A stretch of DNA of 64,000 nucleotides from Flagellimonas amphidinii (GTDB taxonomy: Bacteria; Bacteroidota; Bacteroidia; Flavobacteriales; Flavobacteriaceae): positions 1 through 64,000 of the forward strand of contig NZ_JABFNN010000033.1 in the NCBI RefSeq assembly GCF_013090115.1, given 5' to 3'. Positions 25,682 through 35,142 of this stretch are shown here, one piece after another. The notes beneath the pieces are model-generated. The model saw only the letters and a program-made list of their open reading frames with translations. It was not told where the DNA came from and made no database searches. The translations under genes and the position numbers were made by a program. Positions within the stretch are counted from its first letter, which is position 1. Every line of letters starts with the position of its first letter.

Positions 25682-26713
25682 TCAGTGGAACTCCAACTTG
25701 GCAATTCTATTCCTGCCTGCTGCATACGCCACCGAATCATTCAAAAATCGAAGGGTGTAAAAAGATGCATCACTAAGGGTTTTCCAATGCAAACCACCAT
25801 CACCGGAATATGAGATTCCCGTGAAACCAACTGCAGCCAATCCTTTTCCCCTGGAATTAGGAACAAATTGCACACAACTTTTATAATTGGGCTCTTGACC
25901 ATCAGCAATCAAATTCCAAGTCTTGCCCCCATCATGTGTGTTGATTTTATTGGCCTTTTTCGATTTAGGTTGTGTATAATCCCCTCCAATGGCAAAACCA
26001 TTGTTCTCGTCATAAAAATGAAGGGAATATATCCCTTGAGTGGCTTCCCCATGAATAATCGGGGTTTCAACAACATTCCAACTCACCCCCTTATCTTCCG
26101 TATGATAGATTCTACCTTCGGTAGTGCCAATCCAAGCTTGATCGCCTATAACAGCAATATTACTGTCGCTAGCAGCAAACGCACCTTCACCTTCTATTCC
26201 CTCAGGCAAATCTGAACAAGGGACTTTTGTCCAAGTATGCCCTCCATCTCTTGTAATAATGATGGACAGACATCCGTTAACCGTATCTCCAACAGCAATT
26301 CCTTCCATATCATTCCAAAAAGTAAGCGAATCGTAGAAAACGCCTTCACCTTCTTCTTTGTAAACCAATTCCATAACCCCATTTTCACCAGTTTTAAATA
26401 ACAGTGCAGGACTATCTATAGAAAGCATAAAAAAGTCCTCTGCTGTTTTTCCTACAGCACGAAATTGGGGAATGATAGAGTCATATTGCTGAACATTGAC
26501 ACGAATTTTATGGGTAGCTACGTCCACTGTTCCATAGATTCCTTTACTACCTGCAAAAGCTAAAGTATTGTTATCCAAAAACGTAATGGCCCTTATACTC
26601 ACAGAGTCCTCAAATACTGGTATCACGCTTACCGTTTGAAAAGGTCGATGCTCTTTTTGGTCAGCACAAGAAACCAAAACCACTATCACTAAAAGAAGAC
26701 TGAAAATCCGCAT
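25682..26713 (-). CDS. YCF48-like beta-propeller lipoprotein
   Basis: 343 residues from ATG 26711-26713; the open frame runs 15 codons further, but those lack signal features. The lipoprotein signal is I-V-V-L-V-S-C (cysteine ~18). Repeated BNR/sortilin-type units with D-G-G-x-T-W follow: D-G-G-H-T-W-T-K-V, D-K-G-V-S-W-N-V, D-G-G-K-T-W-N-L-I and D-G-G-L-H-W-K-T-L. These form a seven-bladed propeller resembling photosystem assembly factor YCF48, common as an orphan surface or periplasmic lipoprotein in Bacteroidota. Function unknown. It is divergent from the methyltransferase. Confidence 0.82.
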   Translation of the reverse strand: MRIFSLLLVIVVLVSCADQKEHRPFQTVSVIPVFEDSVSIRAITFLDNNTLAFAGSKGIYGTVDVATHKIRVNVQQYDSIIPQFRAVGKTAEDFFMLSIDSPALLFKTGENGVMELVYKEEGEGVFYDSLTFWNDMEGIAVGDTVNGCLSIIITRDGGHTWTKVPCSDLPEGIEGEGAFAASDSNIAVIGDQAWIGTTEGRIYHTEDKGVSWNVVETPIIHGEATQGIYSLHFYDENNGFAIGGDYTQPKSKKANKINTHDGGKTWNLIADGQEPNYKSCVQFVPNSRGKGLAAVGFTGISYSGDGGLHWKTLSDASFYTLRFLNDSVAYAAGRNRIAKLEFH

Positions 26714-26747
26714 TGCATTTATTTTCCATAAAAGTAAGTAGAAATGA

Positions 26748-26755
26748 TACCTTTG
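26748..26755 (+). promoter_or_regulatory. Probable -7 element of the RsmB-type gene
   Basis: TACCTTTG fits TAnnTTTG and ends 17 bases before ATG 26773, giving a very short leader. No TTG at the ideal distance. Confidence 0.45.
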
Positions 26756-26772
26756 CAACCTTATTTTTTGTC

Positions 26773-27987
26773 ATGCGCTTACACCGAAACCTAGTTTTTG
26801 CCGTAATAGATGCCTTGAATCTCATCTTCAATGAAGGAGAGTATGCAGATAAGGTCATTGAAAAAGTATTGCGCTATGACAAACGTTGGGGCGCTCGAGA
26901 TCGGGGTTTTATAGCCGAAACCACGTACGATATTGTTCGTTGGAAGCGTTTGTATGCTGAAATTGCTGAGGTACATGCACCTTATTCCAGGCCTCATTTA
27001 TTCCGTTTGTTTGCCGTTTGGTGTGTTTTGAAAGGAATCCGGATTCCAGACTGGAAACAGCTCGAAGGTACTCCTGAGCGTCGCATCAAAGGAAGATTTG
27101 ATGAGCTTTCAAAAATCAGGAAATTCAGAGAATCCATTCCAGATTGGTTGGATGAATTGGGAGAGAAAGCCTTGGGCGGTTCCCTTTGGACTGCAGAAAT
27201 AGCTGCATTGAACCAACAAGCAGAGGTTATCCTCAGAACCAATACCCTTAAAATCCAGAAAAAACAGTTGCAGGCAGCACTTGCGGAAGAAGGCATCGAA
27301 ACCGAAACCCTGAAAGAATACCCCGATGCCCTCAAATTAATAGAACGAAAAAATGTCTTTACCACCCAAGCTTTCAAAGATGGTTTTTTTGAAGTGCAGG
27401 ATGCTTCCTCTCAACTGGTAGCCCCCTTTTTGGAAGTGCAACCAGGACATAGGGTTGTAGATGCCTGCGCCGGAGCTGGCGGAAAAACTTTGCATTTGGC
27501 CGCTCAAATGGAAAATAAGGGCCAACTTATTGCCATGGATATTTATGAAAGTAAATTGAAAAAGCTAAAGGTGCGTGCCAGACGAAACGGTGTCCACAAT
27601 ATGGAAACCCGAGTTATTGAAAACACCAAGGTCATCAAAAAACTGCACAACAAAGCTGATCGCGTATTGTTGGATGCTCCATGCTCTGGACTTGGGGTTA
27701 TTCGAAGAAACCCAGATAGTAAATGGAAATTGGAACCTGAGTTCTTGGAGCGCATCAAAGGAGTCCAGCAAGATATACTTCGTGACTATTCAAAAATGGT
27801 AAAACCGGGCGGAAAATTGGTTTATGCCACCTGTTCTATCCTGCCTGAAGAAAATTCAGAACAAGTGCAGCATTTTTTAGCTTCCGAAGCCGGACAAGAT
27901 TTCACTTTTATAAAAGAACAGAGCATCCTTGCTTCCCAAAGTGGCTTTGACGGGTTTTACATGGCTCAGATGGAAAAGTCCAGCTAA
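26773..27987 (+). CDS. RsmB/NOP-family RNA m5C methyltransferase
   Basis: 404 residues from ATG 26773 (M-R-L-H-R-N-L). The Rossmann methyltransferase domain has SAM motif I D-A-C-A-G-A-G-G-K-T (~230), motif IV with the first catalytic cysteine D-A-P-C-S-G-L-G (~301) and motif VI A-T-C-S (~351). Such enzymes make 5-methylcytosine in 16S rRNA (position 967 for RsmB). The N-terminal helical part is poorly conserved compared with the NusB-like domain of E. coli RsmB, so the RNA target is not certain. Confidence 0.88.
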   Translation: MRLHRNLVFAVIDALNLIFNEGEYADKVIEKVLRYDKRWGARDRGFIAETTYDIVRWKRLYAEIAEVHAPYSRPHLFRLFAVWCVLKGIRIPDWKQLEGTPERRIKGRFDELSKIRKFRESIPDWLDELGEKALGGSLWTAEIAALNQQAEVILRTNTLKIQKKQLQAALAEEGIETETLKEYPDALKLIERKNVFTTQAFKDGFFEVQDASSQLVAPFLEVQPGHRVVDACAGAGGKTLHLAAQMENKGQLIAMDIYESKLKKLKVRARRNGVHNMETRVIENTKVIKKLHNKADRVLLDAPCSGLGVIRRNPDSKWKLEPEFLERIKGVQQDILRDYSKMVKPGGKLVYATCSILPEENSEQVQHFLASEAGQDFTFIKEQSILASQSGFDGFYMAQMEKSS

Positions 27988-28013
27988 TTATTTGATTTGT
28001 GTAACTTTGGGTT

Positions 28014-28922
28014 ATGCAAAAAAAGGTGTCCTTAGAAGAATTTTATAAAACTGCCCACCATTACGTACCTGAAAGCGTAAAATCTGGTATAGGCCATTTT
28101 AATGTCTTTAAGTTGGATGAGTTTGCCGGTCCCAAACCCAAACCCATGCCTTTCAACCGTAGGGATTATTATAAAATCAGTTTGGTGAAAGGACAAAGCA
28201 AGGTGCATTATGCAGATAAGGTAGTGCATGTTGAAAAGCAGGCCATTGTCTTCTCCAACCCTCAAATACCCTATAATTGGGAACGTATTGACGAACAATT
28301 GACGGGCTATTTTTGTGTTTTCACGGATACTTTCTTTCATCAGTTTGGAGATTTGACCCAATATCCCGTCTTCCAACCCAATGGCAATCTGGTTTTCCAA
28401 CTGACCGATGAGCAAATGGGGGAAATCGCACCTATTTTTCAAAAAATGTTTGTTGAAATCGATTCTGATTATGCTTTTAAATATGATGTGCTCCGCACCA
28501 TGGTTTTCGAATTGATTCACGCCGCGCTTAAAATGCAGCCTGCCGATATTTCAGAAAACACCCATTCCAATGCCTCCGAACGCATTTCTGGTTTGTTCAT
28601 GGAATTATTGGAGCGTCAATTTCCCATTGAAAGCCCCATGCAACGCATGCGGCTCAGGTCAGCATCCGATTTTTCGAACCAACTAAGTATTCATGTCAAT
28701 CATTTAAATCGTGCTTTAAAAGAGACTATGGGGAAGAACACTTCGGGATTGATCACCGAACGAATCGTTCAGGAAGCCAAAATATTACTGCGCCATACCA
28801 ATTGGAACGTCTCGGAAATTGCCAATTCCCTAGGCTTTGAGGAAACCGCTCATTTCTCCAATTTCTTCAAAAAACATGCTGCCCACTCCCCTGCTACTTT
28901 CAGAAAAATGGAAATTGTTTGA
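28014..28922 (+). CDS. AraC-family transcriptional regulator
   Basis: 302 residues: an N-terminal cupin-like sensing domain (~1-175) and a C-terminal double helix-turn-helix (~205-300) with L-S-I-H-V-N-H-L-N-R-A-L-K-E, W-N-V-S-E-I-A-N-S-L-G-F-E-E-T-A-H-F-S-N-F-F-K-K (key residues). It directly precedes a short-chain dehydrogenase and probably controls it. A -7 box TAACTTTG (28002-28009) ends only 4 bases before the ATG, so the mRNA may be leaderless. Confidence 0.9.
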   Translation: MQKKVSLEEFYKTAHHYVPESVKSGIGHFNVFKLDEFAGPKPKPMPFNRRDYYKISLVKGQSKVHYADKVVHVEKQAIVFSNPQIPYNWERIDEQLTGYFCVFTDTFFHQFGDLTQYPVFQPNGNLVFQLTDEQMGEIAPIFQKMFVEIDSDYAFKYDVLRTMVFELIHAALKMQPADISENTHSNASERISGLFMELLERQFPIESPMQRMRLRSASDFSNQLSIHVNHLNRALKETMGKNTSGLITERIVQEAKILLRHTNWNVSEIANSLGFEETAHFSNFFKKHAAHSPATFRKMEIV

Positions 28923-29010
28923 TTTTTACAATTCTTTGATTCTTCTTCGCAAACTATTTGCCTGAATCTCCAAGAACTTTGTGGTGTTGAATTTTAAAAA
29001 AGAAAACATC

Positions 29011-29772
29011 ATGAATACAAAGAAAATAGCATTGGTTACCGGTGGTAGCCGTGGGTTGGGAAAAGACATGGCCATCAACCTAGCAAAAAAGGGATTGGAC
29101 GTTGTCATTACATATAATTCCAATAAAGAAGCGGCTGAAGCCACCATCGCTCAAATCAAATCACTTGGAAGTAATGGAATGGCCCTTCAATTGGACACCA
29201 GAAATGTTAGCTCCTTTTCCAACTTTAAAAAAGAACTGGTTGAGCAGTTAACTAATGTGTTGGATACCGCAACCTTTGATTATTTAATCAACAATGCCGG
29301 GTTTGGCTATAACGGTTCTGTTGCTGAAACCACTGAAGAAGCTTTTGATGACTTGATGAATGTACATCTTAAAGGGGTCTATTTTTTAACGCAGACTTTG
29401 TTGGACACTTTAAACAACGGTGGAGGCATCGTAAATATTTCTAGCGGATTGGCACGCTTTTCCTTCCCAGGATATTCGGCCTATGCCTGTATGAAGGGAG
29501 CTATTGAGGTCTACACACGTTATTTGGCCAAGGAATTGGGAGAACGTAAAATCAAAGCGAATACAGTTGCTCCCGGGGCAATCAATACCGATTTCAACAA
29601 AGACCGTTTTGAACAAGCCCCACAAATAATGGATATGATTGCCTCCTTAACCGCATTGGGAAGAGTGGGCGAAAGTGAGGACATCGGTTCTATAGTCGCA
29701 TTTCTCTGTACTGAGGACGCGGCTTGGATCAATGGCCAACGCATAGAAGCTTCAGGTGGTATGTTCGTTTAA
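29011..29772 (+). CDS. Short-chain dehydrogenase/reductase
   Basis: 253 residues from ATG 29011. Classical SDR: nucleotide motif T-G-G-S-R-G-L-G-K-D (~11), N-N-A-G (~93), catalytic serine in N-I-S-S-G and Tyr-Lys pair Y-S-A-Y-A-C-M-K (~157, YxxxxxxK spacing slightly unusual, with Y-A-C-M-K as YxxxK). V-A-P-G-A-I-N-T-D-F follows. The substrate is unknown; an aldehyde/ketone or quinone would be typical when next to an AraC regulator. Confidence 0.88.
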   Translation: MNTKKIALVTGGSRGLGKDMAINLAKKGLDVVITYNSNKEAAEATIAQIKSLGSNGMALQLDTRNVSSFSNFKKELVEQLTNVLDTATFDYLINNAGFGYNGSVAETTEEAFDDLMNVHLKGVYFLTQTLLDTLNNGGGIVNISSGLARFSFPGYSAYACMKGAIEVYTRYLAKELGERKIKANTVAPGAINTDFNKDRFEQAPQIMDMIASLTALGRVGESEDIGSIVAFLCTEDAAWINGQRIEASGGMFV

Positions 29773-29785
29773 ATTACAATCCGTC

Positions 29786-29824
29786 AAACCTATAAAAAGC
29801 CCTATATAGGCTTCTTATAGGTTT
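29786..29824. repeat. Long hairpin downstream of the SDR gene
   Basis: Arms of 16 bases (29786-29801 and 29809-29824) match at 15 positions around a 7-base loop. It starts 14 bases after the SDR stop. No strong T run follows on either strand, so it is a weak terminator or an mRNA 3' stabilising hairpin. Confidence 0.6.
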
Positions 29825-30037
29825 AATTTGAACTAGTTATAACCTTGGGTAACAGGATGTCATGAAAAGGATTCTATATATAAAATTTTAAGTAGTTGAT
29901 AAAAATGGCTAGTTTTAAATGTTTTTCAAATAATATTCTTTCCCAAATCAAATAAAGCTGAATTCTGAAGTCATGATATTTGAATAAATAGTATGACTAC
30001 CTAAAAATTGTATAACCTCATAAGCAATTAAGGTATA

Positions 30038-30814
30038 ATGGCCACATGGCTTGTATTACATAAAACACAATCCCAATATGGAGACATCATTGGCAAAACT
30101 TATGAATATCCAATTGGAATCCCGAATTCTAACCAAATTAGAAGTGGTGATTTTTTAGTTTTCTGTTTGACCAAGAAGTCTGCCAAAAATGACAAACGTA
30201 TTCTAGGTTTTGGAAAAATTCATAGACTTGAGTCCAAACCTCCATTAAATACTGATGAAAAACAAAGAAAACGTTTAGCTGCCCATTTAGTCGACTACAA
30301 AGAATTTAATCCAGCTCTTTCATTTGATGATATTGGTGGTGACCCAAGGTCAAACAAAACAAATTCAATAAGTAGAATTAATGTCAATCTAGACATATTC
30401 CCTGTTAAAGAATCCAATCACATCCCAAATGATGATTTCATTACCAAACAACAATATGCACGGAATATAAGAAGGAGGCAACTAAAATTTCGAGAATCGC
30501 TGTTGAAAGTATACGATTCAAATTGTTGTGTCAGTGGACATGGTCCTGAAATTGTTTTAGAAGCTTGTCACATTATTCCACACAGCGAATCAGGAATAAA
30601 TCAACTTGAAAATGGATTGCTCTTAAGGTCAGATTTACATCATCTTTTTGACGAAGGTCTTCTTAGAATAAATCCTGAAACCTTGTGTGTTGAGTTAAAT
30701 CCAATCCTTTTAGAAACACCATATTCAAAATATGATGGACAAGAATTAAGAGCGCGGAATGATGGCAAAAACCCAAATAAAGAATATTTGAAAAGGAGAT
30801 ATACAAATCACTAG
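30038..30814 (+). CDS. HNH endonuclease with possible PUA/EVE-like N-terminal domain
   Basis: 258 residues. The C-terminal half is an HNH nuclease of the HNH_2 type: C-C-V-S-G-H-G (~164), the catalytic E-A-C-H-I-I-P-H-S (~177), and N-G-L-L-L-R-S-D-L-H-H-L-F-D (~195). The N-terminal ~65 residues (W-L-V-L-H-K-T-Q, G-D-F-L-V-F-C-L-T-K-K, I-L-G-F-G-K-I-H) resemble a PUA/EVE-like modified-base reader, but that is a weak pattern match. A nuclease with a base-reading domain would fit a type IV-like, modification-dependent defence enzyme. No methyltransferase is nearby. Flanks are AT-rich and the gene lies between unrelated core genes. Confidence 0.72.
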   Translation: MATWLVLHKTQSQYGDIIGKTYEYPIGIPNSNQIRSGDFLVFCLTKKSAKNDKRILGFGKIHRLESKPPLNTDEKQRKRLAAHLVDYKEFNPALSFDDIGGDPRSNKTNSISRINVNLDIFPVKESNHIPNDDFITKQQYARNIRRRQLKFRESLLKVYDSNCCVSGHGPEIVLEACHIIPHSESGINQLENGLLLRSDLHHLFDEGLLRINPETLCVELNPILLETPYSKYDGQELRARNDGKNPNKEYLKRRYTNH

Positions 30815-30868
30815 AAAGAAAACAGCGACTCTATCAACACCACCAGTTAACAACTCTAATCTTCCATA

Positions 30869-30898
30869 CTTCAAAATCCACTCTAAAATCGTAAATTT
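30869..30898 (+). promoter_or_regulatory. Probable purL promoter
   Basis: TAAATTTG (30891-30898) is a perfect -7 element 33 bases before the ATG. At exactly 19 bases upstream the -33 element reads TTC instead of TTG. Confidence 0.55.
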
Positions 30899-30931
30899 GC
30901 ACTTTCTTAATCCGTTCAACTCAAAAATTGT

Positions 30932-33900
30932 ATGATTCATTTTTTTGGGGACAAGGCGACCAAGGTTTTTGCCGTCCAGACCACTGAAGAAATCACTCAA
31001 GAAGACACTAAAAAATTAACATGGTTGTTTGGCAACCAACCCAAAATACAAGCGGCGTCACTGGACGCCTTTTTTGTTGGGCCACGGGCTGCCATGATTA
31101 CTCCGTGGAGCACCAATGCTACAGAGATTACCCAAAATATGGGAGTCTCAGGAATTCTTCGGGTAGAGGAATTCCATGCCGTTGCTGAGGACTTTTTGGA
31201 TTATGACCCCATGCTCTCCCAAAAATACAGGCTGTTGGACCAGAATATCTTTACCATTGATATTGTTCCTGAAGCGATTTTGGAGATTGACGACATCGCT
31301 GCCTATAACCAAAAGGAAGGATTGGCCCTTAGTGGTGAAGAGGTTGCCTATTTGGAGGATCTTTCAAAAAAATTAGGTCGCAAATTGACCGATTCCGAAG
31401 TATTTGGCTTTAGTCAAGTCAATTCTGAGCACTGTCGCCATAAAATATTTAACGGCACTTTTGTCATTGATGGAAAAGAAAAGCCCGCTTCCCTCTTCAA
31501 ACTCATCAAAAAGACCTCAGAGGAAAATCCAAACGACATTGTTTCTGCCTACAAGGACAACGTGGCTTTCATCAAAGGGCCAAAAGCCATACAATTCGCA
31601 CCAAAAAGTGCCGATGTTCCCGATTTTTACGAAGAAAAGGAATTTGACTCCGTGCTTTCCTTAAAAGCGGAGACCCACAATTTTCCAACCACAGTTGAAC
31701 CCTTCAATGGTGCCGCTACAGGTTCAGGAGGGGAGATTCGGGATCGTTTGGCTGGTGGAAAAGGTTCACTGCCTTTGGCAGGAACGGCTGTTTATATGAC
31801 CTCCTATTCCCGGTTGGAAGAAAATCGTCCATGGGAAAAAGGCATGGAAGAGCGGGAATGGCTGTATCAAACCCCCATGGATATCTTGATTAAGGCCTCC
31901 AATGGTGCTTCCGATTTTGGAAACAAATTTGGGCAACCTTTGATTGCTGGTTCCGTACTCACTTTTGAACATCAGGAAGAGGCAAGACAATTGGGTTTTG
32001 ATAAAGTGATCATGATGGCCGGGGGCATTGGTTATGGTAAAACCGAACAAGCTTTGAAGGACACCCCACAAAAAGGAGACAGAATAGTCATTCTAGGTGG
32101 GGATAATTATCGCATTGGGATGGGGGGTGCCGCCGTTTCCAGTGCCGATACCGGAGAATTTAGCTCTGCTATTGAACTCAATGCCGTGCAACGTTCCAAT
32201 CCAGAAATGCAGAAACGGGCTTCCAATGCCATCCGCGGATTGTTGGAAAGCCATGATAACCCCATTGTTTCCATTCATGATCATGGTGCTGGCGGGCATC
32301 TTAACTGTCTGTCTGAATTAGTGGAAGAAACTGGAGGTACCATTGACACGGACAAACTGCCTATTGGGGATCCTACACTTTCCAAAAAAGAGTTGATTGG
32401 AAATGAGTCCCAAGAACGCATGGGATTGGTCATTGGAGAAAAAGACATGGATTTATTGGAACGGGTCGCAGCTCGTGAACGTTCTCCCATGTACAACGTA
32501 GGCGGTGTAACTGGGGACCACAGATTTACTTTTGAATCCAAATCAACCGGAGAAAAACCTATGGATCTAGAGCTTTCCGACATGTTTGGAAGCTCTCCAA
32601 AAACCATCATGGATGATGTTTCTGTGGATAGACAATACGCCCCTCTCTCCTATTCTCTAGAACATTTTCACGACTATTTAGAGCAAGTATTACAATTGGA
32701 AGCTGTTGCCTGCAAGGATTGGTTGACCAATAAAGTGGATCGCTGCGTTGGTGGTCATGTGGCCAAACAACAGTGTGCCGGTCCTTTGCAATTGCCCTTG
32801 AACAATTGCGGGGTCATGTCCCTGGATTTTAAAGGTAAGGAGGGCATAGCGACCAGTATTGGGCACTCTCCCATTTCTGGTTTGATCAATCCTGTGGCGG
32901 GAAGTAGAAATAGCATAGCCGAAGCATTGACCAACATGGTTTGGGCTCCACTTAAAGATGGATTAAAATCCGTATCGCTTTCTGCCAATTGGATGTGGCC
33001 CTGCCGAAATGAAGGCGAAGATGCAAGATTATACGAAGCTGTGGAAGCGCTGTCTGATTTTGCCATTGCCTTGGGCATTAATGTGCCCACGGGAAAGGAC
33101 TCGCTTTCCATGAAACAGAAATACAAAGATGGAGAGGTTTTATCTCCTGGTACCGTAATTGTTTCTGCTGCGGGCCATTGTGATGAAATTACCAAGGTTG
33201 TGGAACCCGTGCTGCAAAAAGATGGCGGGGACATCTACTACATCAACCTTTCCAAAGACGAGCACAAACTAGGAGGCAGTTCTTTTGCCCAGATTTTAAA
33301 TGGCATTGGGAACGAAGCTCCTTCGGTATTGGATGCCGAGTATGTCAAAACCGTGTTCAATATGCTTCAACAACTCATAAAAGCTGACCAGATTCTAGCT
33401 GGGCACGATGTAGCTTCAGGAGGGTTGATCACCACGCTCTTGGAAATGTGCTTTGCGGACAATGATCTGGGAGCTGATATAGATTTTTCCGATTTGGGAG
33501 AACCGGACAGTATCAAACTATTATTTTCTGAAAATGTTGGACTGGTGCTTCAATCCAAGGATGCTTCCGTTGAAGAAACTTTTGAAAAAGCTGGAATCGA
33601 CGTAAAACGAATTGGAACAGTTACTTCTGAAAACACGCTGCAAATCAAAAATAACGGTATTGAAATTGGATTGAACATTGCCTCACTCCGAGATACTTGG
33701 TTTAAGACATCGTACCTATTGGATGAGCAGCAGACCGCAAAAGGTCTGGCAAAGGACAGGTATGAAAATTACAAGCATCAACCCCTAAACTATAATTTCC
33801 CAAAAAGCTTTACGGGTGAGCTGCCCAAAGTTCCTGTTCTAGGAAGTCGACCCAAAGCGGCCATTCTCCGGGAAAAAGGAAGTAATTCCGAACGTGAAAT

Positions 33901-34606
33901 GGCCAATGCCATGCATTTGGCAGGTTTTGACGTGAAGGATGTGCACATGACCGACTTGATTATGGGCCGTGAAACCTTGGAAGACATCCAATTTATTGGC
34001 GCAGTGGGCGGTTTTTCCAATTCTGATGTACTGGGAAGCGCAAAAGGTTGGGCCGGAGCTTTTAAGTACAACGAAAAGGCCAATAAGGCCCTCAAAAACT
34101 TTTTCAACAGGCCTGATACATTATCTGTAGGTATTTGTAATGGTTGTCAGTTATTCATGGAATTGGATCTTATTAATCCAGAGCATGAGACCCATGGTAG
34201 AATGACGTACAATGAATCTGACAAGCACGAGAGCAATTTCACTTCGGTAAAAATCCAGGAAAATAACTCCGTGATGTTGTCCAACATGGCAGGAACCACC
34301 TTGGGTGTATGGATTTCCCACGGAGAGGGTAAGTTTAGTTTGCCTCATGCCGAAGAACATTACGATATTGTAGCCAAATATGGGTATGAAGGTTATCCCG
34401 CTAATCCCAATGACAGCGATTACAATACAGCCATGTTGTGCGACAAAACTGGTCGACATTTAGTGACCATGCCGCATATTGAGCGTTCCACTTTCCCTTG
34501 GAACTGGGCACACTATCCAAAGGATAGAGAAGATACGGTTTCCCCTTGGCTACAGGCCTTTGTGAATGCCAGGGAATGGGTGGAAAAAGTGAACAATGAA
34601 CATTAG
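30932..34606 (+). CDS. purL: Phosphoribosylformylglycinamidine synthase, single-chain
   Basis: 1224 residues. It converts FGAR to FGAM using glutamine and ATP in purine synthesis. The domain order is that of the large single-chain enzyme: PurS-like N-terminus (~1-140), linker with S-E-H-C-R-H-K (~168), two AIRS-like halves (N-F-P-T-T-V-E-P-F-N-G-A-A-T-G, and a second around V-P-T-G-K-D-S-L-S-M-K) and a C-terminal glutamine amidotransferase with nucleophile G-I-C-N-G-C-Q (~1067) and H-G-E-G-K. The GNAT gene overlaps its 3' end by 11 bases. Confidence 0.96.
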   Translation: MIHFFGDKATKVFAVQTTEEITQEDTKKLTWLFGNQPKIQAASLDAFFVGPRAAMITPWSTNATEITQNMGVSGILRVEEFHAVAEDFLDYDPMLSQKYRLLDQNIFTIDIVPEAILEIDDIAAYNQKEGLALSGEEVAYLEDLSKKLGRKLTDSEVFGFSQVNSEHCRHKIFNGTFVIDGKEKPASLFKLIKKTSEENPNDIVSAYKDNVAFIKGPKAIQFAPKSADVPDFYEEKEFDSVLSLKAETHNFPTTVEPFNGAATGSGGEIRDRLAGGKGSLPLAGTAVYMTSYSRLEENRPWEKGMEEREWLYQTPMDILIKASNGASDFGNKFGQPLIAGSVLTFEHQEEARQLGFDKVIMMAGGIGYGKTEQALKDTPQKGDRIVILGGDNYRIGMGGAAVSSADTGEFSSAIELNAVQRSNPEMQKRASNAIRGLLESHDNPIVSIHDHGAGGHLNCLSELVEETGGTIDTDKLPIGDPTLSKKELIGNESQERMGLVIGEKDMDLLERVAARERSPMYNVGGVTGDHRFTFESKSTGEKPMDLELSDMFGSSPKTIMDDVSVDRQYAPLSYSLEHFHDYLEQVLQLEAVACKDWLTNKVDRCVGGHVAKQQCAGPLQLPLNNCGVMSLDFKGKEGIATSIGHSPISGLINPVAGSRNSIAEALTNMVWAPLKDGLKSVSLSANWMWPCRNEGEDARLYEAVEALSDFAIALGINVPTGKDSLSMKQKYKDGEVLSPGTVIVSAAGHCDEITKVVEPVLQKDGGDIYYINLSKDEHKLGGSSFAQILNGIGNEAPSVLDAEYVKTVFNMLQQLIKADQILAGHDVASGGLITTLLEMCFADNDLGADIDFSDLGEPDSIKLLFSENVGLVLQSKDASVEETFEKAGIDVKRIGTVTSENTLQIKNNGIEIGLNIASLRDTWFKTSYLLDEQQTAKGLAKDRYENYKHQPLNYNFPKSFTGELPKVPVLGSRPKAAILREKGSNSEREMANAMHLAGFDVKDVHMTDLIMGRETLEDIQFIGAVGGFSNSDVLGSAKGWAGAFKYNEKANKALKNFFNRPDTLSVGICNGCQLFMELDLINPEHETHGRMTYNESDKHESNFTSVKIQENNSVMLSNMAGTTLGVWISHGEGKFSLPHAEEHYDIVAKYGYEGYPANPNDSDYNTAMLCDKTGRHLVTMPHIERSTFPWNWAHYPKDREDTVSPWLQAFVNAREWVEKVNNEH

Positions 34607-35051
34607 AAAGGCAAAAAAAGAAGATATCCCGGCCATTGTCCAGCTATTGGCCAATGACAAACTGGGCAAGCTTCGGGAAGATTATAAGGACCCGCTTCCC
34701 CAAAAGTACCTTGAGGCTTTTGAAAATATCAATCATGATTCCAATCAGGAATTGGTAGTGATTGAAAATGAGGTCAATCAGATCATTGGCACATTGCAAT
34801 TGAGTTTCCTCCAATATTTGACCTATCAAGGTGGAATCCGGGCCCAAATTGAAGCCGTTCGTATCCATGAAGATTATCGGGGAAAAGGAATTGGAAAACA
34901 GCTTTTTAAGTGGTCCATTGAAAAATCCAAAGAAAAAGGAGCCCATGTAATACAATTGACCACGGATAAGAAAAGACCCGATGCCCTGGAATTTTATAAA
35001 TCATTGGGATTTATAGATTCCCATGAAGGAATGAAACTACATATTCCATAA
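34596..35051 (+). CDS. GNAT-family N-acetyltransferase
   Basis: 151 residues. Acetyl-CoA binding loop Y-R-G-K-G-I-G-K-Q-L-F (~90) and the late A-L-E-F-Y-K-S-L-G-F place it in the GNAT superfamily (PhnO/AAC-like). The acceptor is not predictable. Its ATG lies inside the end of purL (11-base overlap), so it is translated from the same mRNA. Confidence 0.88.
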   Translation: MNIRKAKKEDIPAIVQLLANDKLGKLREDYKDPLPQKYLEAFENINHDSNQELVVIENEVNQIIGTLQLSFLQYLTYQGGIRAQIEAVRIHEDYRGKGIGKQLFKWSIEKSKEKGAHVIQLTTDKKRPDALEFYKSLGFIDSHEGMKLHIP

Positions 35052-35142
35052 GATTATCAAATAATCCGACCAAATTTTGAATTACCCATTTTAAAATCCC
35101 ACTTCCTTTCCCTATTTTGCAATTACTTTACTGAAACTTACT

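Noticed and set aside
29781-29790. GTCAAACC near the SDR 3' end as an ECF site
   Set aside because: Only the short downstream-box-like string is present, inside a hairpin arm, with no TTAAACC at 13 bases upstream.
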